The translations under genes were made by a program, and so were the position numbers. A stretch of DNA of 13,518 nucleotides, from the NCBI GenBank assembly GCA_026395775.1, contig JAPLYA010000135.1, forward strand, positions 1 through 13,518. The letters run 5' to 3'. Of the stretch, positions 1 to 5,251 are shown in pieces. The notes beneath the pieces are model-generated. The model saw only the letters and a program-made list of their open reading frames with translations. It searched no databases and was not told the DNA's origin. This DNA is from Candidatus Pacearchaeota archaeon (GTDB taxonomy: Archaea > Nanobdellota > Nanobdellia > Pacearchaeales > GW2011-AR1). Each line of letters opens with the position of its first letter. Position 1 is the stretch's first letter.

Positions 1-55
1 AATGGTATTTTATTCTGAAAACTTTATGATAAGATTTACAGAGCTCATTTTCCAT
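1..55 (-). CDS. tnpA: IS200/IS605 TnpA transposase, N-terminal fragment cut by window edge
   Basis: Minus-strand reading from the ATG at 55 gives MENELCKSYHKVFRIKYH and then runs off the window. It matches the start of the second TnpA in this window (MESELCRASHKVFKIKYH, from 13369) and the usual opening of Y1-tyrosine TnpA proteins, which cut and rejoin single-stranded DNA at hairpin ends. Only 18 codons are visible, so it cannot be said whether the gene is intact. A matching left-end hairpin lies upstream at 102-122. Confidence 0.6.
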   Translation of the reverse strand, partial: MENELCKSYHKVFRIKYH

Positions 56-57
56 AA

Positions 58-122
58 GAAAACCAAGCATTTGTTGGTTTAATAGTTTTTCTTGGTTTTC
101 ACCCTGTGCCAAGAGCACAGGG
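58..122 (-). mobile_element. Left end of IS200/IS605-type element with hairpins
   Basis: A perfect 8-bp stem CCCTGTGC/GCACAGGG (102-109 and 115-122) with loop CAAGA lies upstream of the partial tnpA, as expected for the left-end hairpin recognised by TnpA. A second inverted repeat, GAAAACCAAG (58-67) with CTTGGTTTTC (91-100), lies between it and the start codon. The context (TTTCACCC, stem, GGGTATA) is shared with the other copy near 13416-13438, and the same 21-nt hairpin recurs at 13030-13050. Confidence 0.6.
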
Positions 123-184
123 TATAGCTATTAATTAAAAAAATGTATCAAAATTCTATCAACTTACCAATAAAAATATCAGCT

Positions 185-242
185 AAATCTTCGAGCACCG
201 AGAAGATTTTGCTAGTATTTTCAAACCCATCAGGAAGCGAGC
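185..242. repeat. Two-part hairpin element, copy 1
   Basis: A perfect 8-bp stem AAATCTTC (185-192) with GAAGATTT (202-209) closes the loop GAGCACCGA. It is followed by GCTA and then by CATCAGGAAGCGAGC ending at 242. Copy 2 at 1790-1850 has the same order: a stem of different sequence around CGAGCACCGAA, then GCTA, then CATCAGGAGGGCGAGC. Stem sequence changes while pairing and loop are kept, which suggests a structured RNA or REP-like element. The transcribed strand is unknown. The copy lies just beyond the 3' end of the membrane-protein gene. Confidence 0.5.
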
Positions 243-249
243 ATATTAA

Positions 250-837
250 TTATTTCAACTTTCTCAAAGCTAAAACAATTGCCAGAATTATCAACAAAGC
301 AAAAGTTATGATAACAAGCAGCTTATTATCAAAATTTCTCATTGCAGCTTCTATAACTAAACTAGCTCCTGCTGGTAAAGTCACAAGTTGAAGCAGCAAC
401 TGGGATAAGAACAAACCCCCAATTATAAGTATAAACCCAATAGCAGCAAATATAAAAAATACCCGTCTATTATAAGCCTTCATATCACCATCAAAATTTT
501 TCTGACATAAATCACAACTTTTCAAATCCTTAGTACAACCAACATCATTATATTCGTATACAGGAATTCCATTTTCCTCGGTACAAGCATCTACTTTTTC
601 CTGCAAGGCTTTGGAATAAGTGCAGTTTAGGCATGAGTTAATCCCTGCTTTAATTGGATAAGCTTCTGCCCCCATATCTACACCCTTACAGTAGTTTTCA
701 TATTTCGGCCCTTCATAAATATATGAAACAGTCAAGTTAATTAAGACTATCACCATAATAGCAATAAACACGCCAAGAATAATAGTTAGAGCAAAATTCC
801 TACCAGAAAGCTTCTCATTTTTCAACCCCTTAATCAT
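250..837 (-). CDS. Small membrane protein with cysteine-rich extracytoplasmic domain
   Basis: This 195-residue protein is not assigned to a named family. Hydrophobic stretches at about residues 15-38, 126-146 and 172-191 look like three membrane segments, with a further amphipathic stretch at 150-165. The loop between the first two segments (about 42-122) carries seven cysteines (50, 69, 72, 85, 101, 108, 111), including two CxxC pairs, so disulfides or metal binding outside the cell are possible. The ATG at 837 sits 25.5 nt from the centre of the palindromic TATA box at 859-866, which supports this start and a leaderless mRNA. It is divergent from aIF2-beta. A role cannot be inferred beyond a membrane or cell-surface location. 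Confidence 0.75.
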   Translation of the reverse strand: MIKGLKNEKLSGRNFALTIILGVFIAIMVIVLINLTVSYIYEGPKYENYCKGVDMGAEAYPIKAGINSCLNCTYSKALQEKVDACTEENGIPVYEYNDVGCTKDLKSCDLCQKNFDGDMKAYNRRVFFIFAAIGFILIIGGLFLSQLLLQLVTLPAGASLVIEAAMRNFDNKLLVIITFALLIILAIVLALRKLK

Positions 838-858
838 AAGCTATCTAAGAGAAAAGAG

Positions 859-866
859 TTTATAAA
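859..866. promoter_or_regulatory. Palindromic TATA box shared by two divergent genes
   Basis: TTTATAAA is its own reverse complement. Its centre (862.5) is 25.5 nt from the ATG of aIF2-beta (888) and 25.5 nt from the ATG of the membrane protein (837). Both spacings fit archaeal transcription starting at or next to the start codon. No second TATA-like site is evident in the 50-bp gap. Confidence 0.6.
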
Positions 867-887
867 GCTTCTAGATTTAGAATTTTT

Positions 888-1292
888 ATGACAGAATACG
901 AACAATTACTTAACAATGCTTATAATAAGATTAAGCAAGTTGAAGCAAAAGACAGATTTGAAGTGCCTCGAGTGGAAAGTCATATAGAAGGCATAAGAAC
1001 ACTTATTCATAATTTTCTAAAGATTGCAAGTTATCTGAGAAGAAATCCCGAGCATTTAGAAAAATTCCTGCAAAGAGAACTTGCAGCTCCAAGCAAAATT
1101 GATGGAGACAGATTAGTTTTAGTAAAAAAGATTCTAGGAAAAAGAATTGAGGAAAAAATTCAGCTTTATGTAGAAAAATATGTAACTTGCAAGGAATGCG
1201 GAAAGCCAGATACAGAGCTTATTAAAGAGGGCGGGTTTACATTCATTCACTGTTTAGCTTGCGGAGCTAAACATTCAATTGCAAAGATATAA
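888..1292 (+). CDS. Translation initiation factor aIF2 subunit beta
   Basis: This 134-residue protein is the beta subunit of archaeal aIF2, the GTP-dependent complex that brings initiator Met-tRNA to the small ribosomal subunit. It has the family layout: an N-terminal helix (about 1-20), the RFEVPRVESHIEGIRTLIHN alpha-beta core from residue 23 on, a central segment with LxxELAAPSKIDGDRL, and a C-terminal zinc ribbon with C101, C104, C122 and C125. Length matches the usual 130-140 residues. The start follows a TATA box by about 25 nt, so translation is probably leaderless. It is a conserved backbone gene upstream of the inserted block, while DUF424 and aIF1A lie on the far side. Confidence 0.93.
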   Translation: MTEYEQLLNNAYNKIKQVEAKDRFEVPRVESHIEGIRTLIHNFLKIASYLRRNPEHLEKFLQRELAAPSKIDGDRLVLVKKILGKRIEEKIQLYVEKYVTCKECGKPDTELIKEGGFTFIHCLACGAKHSIAKI

Positions 1293-1319
1293 CTTTCTAG
1301 TAACTCTATAGTATCAAAA

Positions 1320-1337
1320 AAAACTCTGATAAGTTTT
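1320..1337 (+). terminator. Possible weak terminator after aIF2-beta
   Basis: AAAACT (1320-1325) pairs with AGTTTT (1332-1337) over a 6-nt loop, and a T6 run follows about 25 nt later near 1364-1369. The stem is all A/T except one pair, so this is a weak call. Archaeal termination may rely on the T-run alone. Confidence 0.25.
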
Positions 1338-1377
1338 ATTATGTATTGAAATATTCATCTTTGAGTTTTTTGGATGC

Positions 1378-1408
1378 TCAAGGAACGATAATCAGTCAAG
1401 TTCCTTGA
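1378..1408. repeat. 9-bp inverted repeat upstream of the DUF5679 promoter
   Basis: TCAAGGAAC (1378-1386) pairs perfectly with GTTCCTTGA (1400-1408) around a 13-nt loop. It ends 10 nt before the TATA-like sequence at 1419-1427. It could be an operator for a dimeric regulator or a hairpin at the end of the aIF2-beta transcript. Confidence 0.4.
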
Positions 1409-1418
1409 CATCAGAAGC

Positions 1419-1459
1419 TTTAAAAAGCTCTAAATTTTTATCTAGATAATAAAAAGGAG
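1419..1459 (+). promoter_or_regulatory. Promoter and ribosome binding site of the DUF5679 gene
   Basis: TTTAAAAAG at 1419-1427 is a plausible TATA box, placing transcription start near 1448. AAAAAGGAG (1451-1459) is a Shine-Dalgarno-like run, with about 12 nt between GGAG and the ATG at 1472. Unlike most promoters in the window, this one predicts a short leader. Confidence 0.4.
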
Positions 1460-1471
1460 ACAAAAATCAAA

Positions 1472-1612
1472 ATGACAGAAGGATATTGCGTAAAATGCAA
1501 GAAGAAAGTGCAGATGAAAGACCCAAAGGAAAGCAAGACTTCCAGAGGCACGAAGATGATGAAAGGGAAATGCCCAGATTGTGGCACAACTGTCTGTAGA
1601 ATTGGCGGATAA
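1472..1612 (+). CDS. Small zinc-binding DUF5679-like protein
   Basis: A 46-residue ORF starts at ATG 1472 and reads MTEGYCVKCKKKVQMKDPKE onward. It has two CxxC knuckles: C6 and C9 near the N-terminus, and C34 and C37 in the KCPDCG motif. This is the layout of the DUF5679 family, small archaeal and bacterial proteins thought to bind one zinc ion; their function is unknown. A GGAG motif lies 12 nt upstream. The gene is followed by a T-rich stretch typical of archaeal termination. It lies just outside the inserted block and looks like part of the conserved backbone. Confidence 0.8.
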   Translation: MTEGYCVKCKKKVQMKDPKESKTSRGTKMMKGKCPDCGTTVCRIGG

Positions 1613-1625
1613 TTTTTTATTTTTT
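1613..1625 (+). terminator. T-rich terminator after the DUF5679 gene
   Basis: TTTTTTATTTTTT directly follows the stop codon. Runs of T in the non-template strand are sufficient termination signals in archaea. The 315-bp stretch from here to the transposase (1613-1927) holds no convincing gene. It contains this terminator, the second two-hairpin element (1790-1850), the 9-bp repeat at 1862-1870 and the left end of the transposon (1871-1915). I see nothing definable in 1626-1789. Confidence 0.5.
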
Positions 1626-1789
1626 CAATTCCCGCTAATTTATCTTTTCAGTTCTAGCTATTAGTAAATAGTAAACTGTTTCAGTTAACTTAATAGTCAC
1701 AGCCGATTGGTTTTTTAATTCCCAAGCTAAGCATAATTTTTCCTTAGTATCACAAGATTTTTACATTATAAATTAGTAATTATCAGCGA

Positions 1790-1850
1790 GATGTTCGAGC
1801 ACCGAAAACATCGAGCTATAAATTCCGAGCCCGACATCAGGAGGGCGAGC
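1790..1850. repeat. Two-part hairpin element, copy 2
   Basis: GATGTT (1790-1795) pairs with AACATC (1807-1812) around CGAGCACCGAA. A second hairpin has GCCC (1829-1832) pairing with GGGC (1843-1846) around GACATCAGGA. Loop sequences match copy 1 at 185-242 while the stems differ. The element lies just outside the proposed transposon, so it belongs to the backbone rather than the cargo. Confidence 0.5.
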
Positions 1851-1861
1851 TGTTACTTCTC

Positions 1862-1870
1862 AAATCAATA
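1862..1870 (+). repeat. Left copy of 9-bp direct repeat (probable target-site duplication)
   Basis: AAATCAATA here is repeated in the same orientation at 12074-12082. Each copy lies exactly 4 nt outside a CAGTCCGAA/TTCGGACTG terminal motif, as expected for a target duplication made when a transposon inserted. Confidence 0.6.
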
Positions 1871-1915
1871 AACACAGTCCGAAAAGTCGAAAGTAGCCGA
1901 GAACTGTCCGAATAG
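1871..1915. repeat. Left transposon end with subterminal repeats
   Basis: Read inward: CAGTCCGAA at 1875-1883, GCCGAGAA around 1896-1903 and TGTCCGAATAG at 1905-1915. The right end, read inward, has CAGTCCGAA, AACCGAAAA and TGTCCGAATAG in the same order, with the last displaced by about one helical turn. Repeated motifs of this kind usually bind transposase. Confidence 0.55.
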
Positions 1916-1927
1916 ATTTTAAAAAAA

Positions 1928-2887
1928 TTAACTATATTTTCCAATTATAGTTAAGTTATAAACAAGAGCTTTCAAAAGAACTTCAACATCTCTTGCATTC
2001 TCTTTTTTTGAACGAAGATAGTTAAGATTTTTCCTTTTTATTGCAGAGAAAACTCCTTCAATTAAAACTCTGAATCTGTAAGATTGATTCCAGATTTCCT
2101 TTTGTTCTTTATATAATCTTAATTTTTCTCTCCAAATATCACTCTTTGCTCTCCTTAATGTTGCATTGCTTTTGAAATCAATAAAGACATCCATAATTCC
2201 TAAATCTCTGCATAAAGCATAATTATTTTTTCCAGAGTATCCTGCATCTGCCAAAATAGTCTTTATGTGGAAACCATTTTTTGAAACAGTAGAGACTATT
2301 TCCTCAAAGAATGGACTATCGTGCTTTGTTCCAGAAGTTGCCTTTGCGAACGCAATAATCTTACTATTCTTTAAACAAGCAATGTGCATTTTCCTCACTT
2401 TCTCTAAAGGAGCATGTTCTTTATCATAGACCTCTCGAAAACCACCAGAGTACATCCTCTGACCAAACCAAGTAGAATCAATAATCAAAGTATCTTCATT
2501 ATCATTAAAAAACAGAGCAGAAACCTGAATTAGTCTTTCAACTAGTTTAAGAGTGTTTTCGTCATTTGAGTAGTCATTAAGAGTGCTTCGTGGTGGAATT
2601 GATTTTATCAGCTCATTTTCAAGCATCCATCTTAAATCAGATTGAGTTCGTCTGTAACTCATTCCATTGTAAGACATTAAACACAGAGCCTTGATTATAT
2701 CCTTAAAATTGGCTTTTGGTCTTCCCATGACTTGTAACTGTTCAAAATTAAGAGGTTCTATGAAATCACATAGATTATTGATAAAACACTCCTTTTCATG
2801 CTCAAGAGCAAGTTTGTTTGGTTGCAGAGCTATAACTGGTCTGAAATTGTTCATTTGTTCTTCAAATAGCTTTTCTTGTTGTTCCAT
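1928..2887 (-). CDS. DDE transposase, IS4/IS5-like (DDE_Tnp_1)
   Basis: This 319-residue protein has a transposase layout: an N-terminal region with a helical DNA-binding part (about 50-110, including MGRPKANFKDIIKALCLMSY) and an RNase-H-like catalytic domain. Likely catalytic residues are D137 (LIIDSTWF), D214 (LADAGYSG) and E277 (IEGVFSAIKRK). The frame is intact and full length for IS5-type enzymes. It points outward to the left end of the proposed transposon and is divergent from the defence operon. Its TATA box (2931-2940, minus strand) is bracketed by two TGGGTACCCA palindromes, so repression by a DNA-binding protein is likely. No short inverted repeats flank this gene by itself. Exact family assignment within IS4/IS5 is uncertain. 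Confidence 0.85.
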   Translation of the reverse strand: MEQQEKLFEEQMNNFRPVIALQPNKLALEHEKECFINNLCDFIEPLNFEQLQVMGRPKANFKDIIKALCLMSYNGMSYRRTQSDLRWMLENELIKSIPPRSTLNDYSNDENTLKLVERLIQVSALFFNDNEDTLIIDSTWFGQRMYSGGFREVYDKEHAPLEKVRKMHIACLKNSKIIAFAKATSGTKHDSPFFEEIVSTVSKNGFHIKTILADAGYSGKNNYALCRDLGIMDVFIDFKSNATLRRAKSDIWREKLRLYKEQKEIWNQSYRFRVLIEGVFSAIKRKNLNYLRSKKENARDVEVLLKALVYNLTIIGKYS

Positions 2888-2930
2888 TTATCCATTTCCT
2901 ACCACCCTTATAATATAATGGGTACCCACA

Positions 2931-2940
2931 CCTTTATAAA
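2931..2940 (-). promoter_or_regulatory. TATA box of the transposase promoter
   Basis: On the minus strand this reads TTTATAAAGG. It predicts transcription start near 2911 and a leader of about 24 nt before the ATG at 2887. Operator-like sites lie on both sides. Confidence 0.5.
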
Positions 2941-2984
2941 CATTTGGGTACCCAGATATATATGTTGAAATGGGTACCAATAAC

Positions 2985-2995
2985 TATTTAAATAA
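2985..2995 (+). promoter_or_regulatory. TATA box of the defence operon promoter
   Basis: TATTTAAATAA is centred about 25 nt before the ATG at 3015, giving a leaderless transcript. It fills the gap between the third and fourth TGGGTACC sites, so a bound repressor would block TBP. Confidence 0.55.
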
Positions 2996-3014
2996 TGGGT
3001 ACCAATAAATATAA

Positions 3015-3845
3015 ATGAAACTGCAAAAACAATCTTCAAGAAAAAAAGATGACCCTAATTATGAAAAATACATAAAATGGGTTTTAGTAATTCCTACAGA
3101 TAGAATAAACCAACTTGGTTGGAAGGAAGGACAAGAGGTAAAAGATGAAATAAAGGGAAATAATCTTATAGTTTCTTCAGTATCCGAAAAAAATAATTCA
3201 GAAAATAAAGAAGAAGTGCTTTATGAAGAATTTAAAAATTCTATAAAAAATATTTTAGAAAGACATCCATCGGGTTTAACTTGGTCACAAATAAGAGATA
3301 AATTAAATTTACCGCAAAAATATCCTAATAACCTCTGGGTAAGAAAGATGGAAAAAGAAATAGGTTTGGCAAGAATAAAGATTGGAAATGTTTCTTATTG
3401 GAATTTTGAAAATGATTCAATCTATACAATAGGTTATGAGGGGTATACTATTGAAAAGTTTATTAAAAAGCTAAAAGATAGTAATATTCAACAACTAATA
3501 GATGTACGAGAAATAGCATTAAGTAGAAAGAATGGTTTTTCTAAAAGTATATTAACATCAGAATTAAAAAAAGAGGGCATTATTTATAGGCACCTTCCAG
3601 AACTGGGTTCTCCAAAGGAGATAAGACACCAATTATATCAAGATTGGGATTATGAAAAATTCTTTAAAGAATATCAGAAACATATAAATGATGAGGATGT
3701 TATGCAGAATATTTCAATAATAGAGGGTTTAGCGAAAAGAAGAAAATCTGTATTAATGTGTTTTGAGAAAGATTTTAAAAAATGTCATAGAAGCATAATC
3801 GCCGATGAATTAAAGAGAAAAAGTTGGAGGGTTAGTCATTTATAA
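3015..3845 (+). CDS. DUF488 protein with AbrB-like N-terminus
   Basis: This 276-residue protein has three parts. Residues about 18-56 (KWVLVIPTDRINQLGWKEGQ and following) resemble an AbrB-type swapped-hairpin DNA-binding fold. Residues about 70-132 look like a winged-helix segment with LERHPSGLTWSQIRDKLNL. Residues 136-270 are a DUF488 domain: YTIGYEG, DVR at 163-165, GFSK, HLPELGSP, and a C-terminal MCFEKDFKKCHR with C249 and C257. DUF488 proteins often sit in defence and stress loci, but their activity is not established. As first gene of the operon, with a DNA-binding-like N-terminus, it is a candidate autorepressor through the TGGGTACC sites. The start is fixed by the TATA box 25 nt upstream. 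The next gene begins 1 nt after the stop. Confidence 0.8.
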   Translation: MKLQKQSSRKKDDPNYEKYIKWVLVIPTDRINQLGWKEGQEVKDEIKGNNLIVSSVSEKNNSENKEEVLYEEFKNSIKNILERHPSGLTWSQIRDKLNLPQKYPNNLWVRKMEKEIGLARIKIGNVSYWNFENDSIYTIGYEGYTIEKFIKKLKDSNIQQLIDVREIALSRKNGFSKSILTSELKKEGIIYRHLPELGSPKEIRHQLYQDWDYEKFFKEYQKHINDEDVMQNISIIEGLAKRRKSVLMCFEKDFKKCHRSIIADELKRKSWRVSHL

Positions 3846-3846
3846 C

Positions 3847-4608
3847 ATGGTTTTATTAAAAGATTTAGTAGTTGTTGGACAAGGAGCTCCAAATCAATTA
3901 AGAGATAATAGAATTTCTGTTTGTGTTTGTGCTTGTAAATTAGACTCAAAAGAACTAATTAGAATTTATCCTGTGCCTCCAGGATGGTTTAGAAAATGGG
4001 ACATTTTTAATGTAGAGGTTGAAAAAAATCCACAAGATAATCGTGAAAATACATGGAAAATAAAAAATTCAAAAGAAGATTGGAAAAGGCTCTATAAATG
4101 GATATATAAAAAAAAGGAAAAATACCCAAAAAACAAAAGAGAAGAGTTAGTTAAATCAATAGGATTTAATGTTTTAAGTGAACTAATTGAAAATAAAAAA
4201 AGTTTTGGAATAATTAAACCGATAATAAAAGATTTTGAACTGGAGCAAAAGAACAAGACAACTACTAAACAATTAACTTTGGGAGATGTGACAGACCTAG
4301 ATGAACCATTCACAATAATCAACCAGAAGGACTACAAGTTTAAACCTTATATTACATATGAGTGTGATGGTAATTGTAAATGTAAAAATAAAGTTCACAG
4401 GCAAAGTATCTCAGAAAGGGGATGTTATGAATTTATGAGAAAATATCCAGGTAGAGAAATGGAGTTAAGTAAAGCTTTGTATCTTTTTGACAAGGAGTAT
4501 AATATCTACTTTCTCATAGGAAATATTTACAAAGCACCTCAAACCTATATAATAATTGACATTTTTAGATTTAAAAAACAGGGATTAATAAAAAATGACA
4601 ACATTTAA
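3847..4608 (+). CDS. Uncharacterised defence-operon protein with Cys/His cluster
   Basis: I do not recognise this 253-residue protein with confidence. The N-terminal part (about 1-72) is beta-rich with VCVCACKLDSKELIRIYPVP and WDIFNVEV, and could be an OB-like fold. The middle is lysine-rich. A segment at 169-193 carries C173, C177, C179, H184 and C193 and could bind metal. The end (about 205-245) has YFLIGNIYKAPQTYIIIDIF, a beta-rich pattern. It starts 1 nt after the DUF488 stop and overlaps the nuclease gene by 14 nt, so it is almost certainly co-translated with them and part of the same system. A nucleic-acid-binding or sensor role is possible, but the sequence does not show one. Confidence 0.7.
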   Translation: MVLLKDLVVVGQGAPNQLRDNRISVCVCACKLDSKELIRIYPVPPGWFRKWDIFNVEVEKNPQDNRENTWKIKNSKEDWKRLYKWIYKKKEKYPKNKREELVKSIGFNVLSELIENKKSFGIIKPIIKDFELEQKNKTTTKQLTLGDVTDLDEPFTIINQKDYKFKPYITYECDGNCKCKNKVHRQSISERGCYEFMRKYPGREMELSKALYLFDKEYNIYFLIGNIYKAPQTYIIIDIFRFKKQGLIKNDNI

Positions 4609-5251
4609 ACTTTCCCCTTCAACAATAAATCTTATGAAAGAATGTCCTAGGTGTTTCTGGCTTACTAATCATAAAGTTTGGAGTAGACCTACAGGAATAT
4701 TTCCAAGCCTTCCAAGTGGAATGGACTTTATATTAAAAAGACATTTTGATAAATTTATGGAAAAAGGGAAACTTCCTCCAGAACTATGTAATAATTCTGA
4801 ATGCAAAAATCTTAAATTATTTGATGATAAAGAACTACTTGAAGAATGGAGAAATTCAAGAAAAGGTTTATGGTTTGAGGATAAAGAAGGAAACATTTTA
4901 CATGGGGGAATCGATAACCTCATGATAAATAAGTTGAATAATAAGATTATTGTTTTAGATTATAAAACACGAGGATACCCTTGCAAAGAAGATACTCATG
5001 AACTCTATCAAAACCAACTAGACATTTACGCTTTTCTCTTGACAAAACTAGGTCATAAAGTAGAAGATTTTGCTTATCTGCTATTCTATCATCCTAAAGA
5101 AGTTTTAGAAACAGGAGAAGTGGTCTTTAATACTGATTTAAAGAAGATGAGGATAGATATTAAAAATGCTGAAGCTATTTTAGAGAAGTCAATTAAGTTA
5201 TTAAATGGTGAATGCCCTGCTAAATGTTGTGAATGGTGTAAAGGAAAATGA
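4595..5251 (+). CDS. Cas4/AddB-like PD-(D/E)XK nuclease with likely Fe-S cluster
   Basis: This 218-residue protein has the RecB-type nuclease motifs in order: GGID with D107, the LDYK motif with D122 and K124, and a QxxxY motif with Q141 and Y145. Cysteines near the N-terminus (C17, C20 in KECPRCFW) and at the very C-terminus (C207, C211, C212, C215) are placed as in Cas4 and AddB, where four cysteines from both ends hold a 4Fe-4S cluster. Such enzymes cut or trim DNA ends, usually single-stranded. No CRISPR array or other cas gene is present, so it more likely serves the adjoining helicase and methyltransferase. It overlaps the upstream gene by 14 nt and the helicase gene by 4 nt (ATGA). Confidence 0.8.
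   Translation: MTTFKLSPSTINLMKECPRCFWLTNHKVWSRPTGIFPSLPSGMDFILKRHFDKFMEKGKLPPELCNNSECKNLKLFDDKELLEEWRNSRKGLWFEDKEGNILHGGIDNLMINKLNNKIIVLDYKTRGYPCKEDTHELYQNQLDIYAFLLTKLGHKVEDFAYLLFYHPKEVLETGEVVFNTDLKKMRIDIKNAEAILEKSIKLLNGECPAKCCEWCKGK

Larger units (their letters stand above)
2919..3005. promoter_or_regulatory. Four phased TGGGTACC operator-like sites
   Basis: TGGGTACCCA occurs at 2919-2928 and 2945-2954 as perfect palindromes, and TGGGTACCAA at 2971-2980 and 2996-3005. Start-to-start spacings are 26, 26 and 25 bp. The first pair brackets the minus-strand TATA box of the transposase and the second pair brackets the plus-strand TATA box of the operon. The core GGTACC occurs only once elsewhere in the window (8518-8523). 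The arrangement suits a dimeric repressor acting on both promoters. Confidence 0.65.

Noticed and set aside
143..391. Plus-strand ORF of 82 codons
   Set aside because: It overlaps the 3' end of the membrane-protein gene in antisense and runs through the two-hairpin element. It has no recognisable domain or promoter.
1790..1812. tRNA T-arm-like GTTCGAGC
   Set aside because: No acceptor, anticodon or D-arm pairing can be found around it.
1928..2887. Stand-alone insertion sequence bounded by its own short inverted repeats
   Set aside because: I found no matching inverted repeats immediately flanking the transposase gene; the matching ends lie at 1871-1915 and 12011-12073.
2919..3005. CRISPR-like repeat array
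   Set aside because: Only a 7-10 bp palindrome is repeated, with about 16-bp gaps; the promoters lie between the copies.
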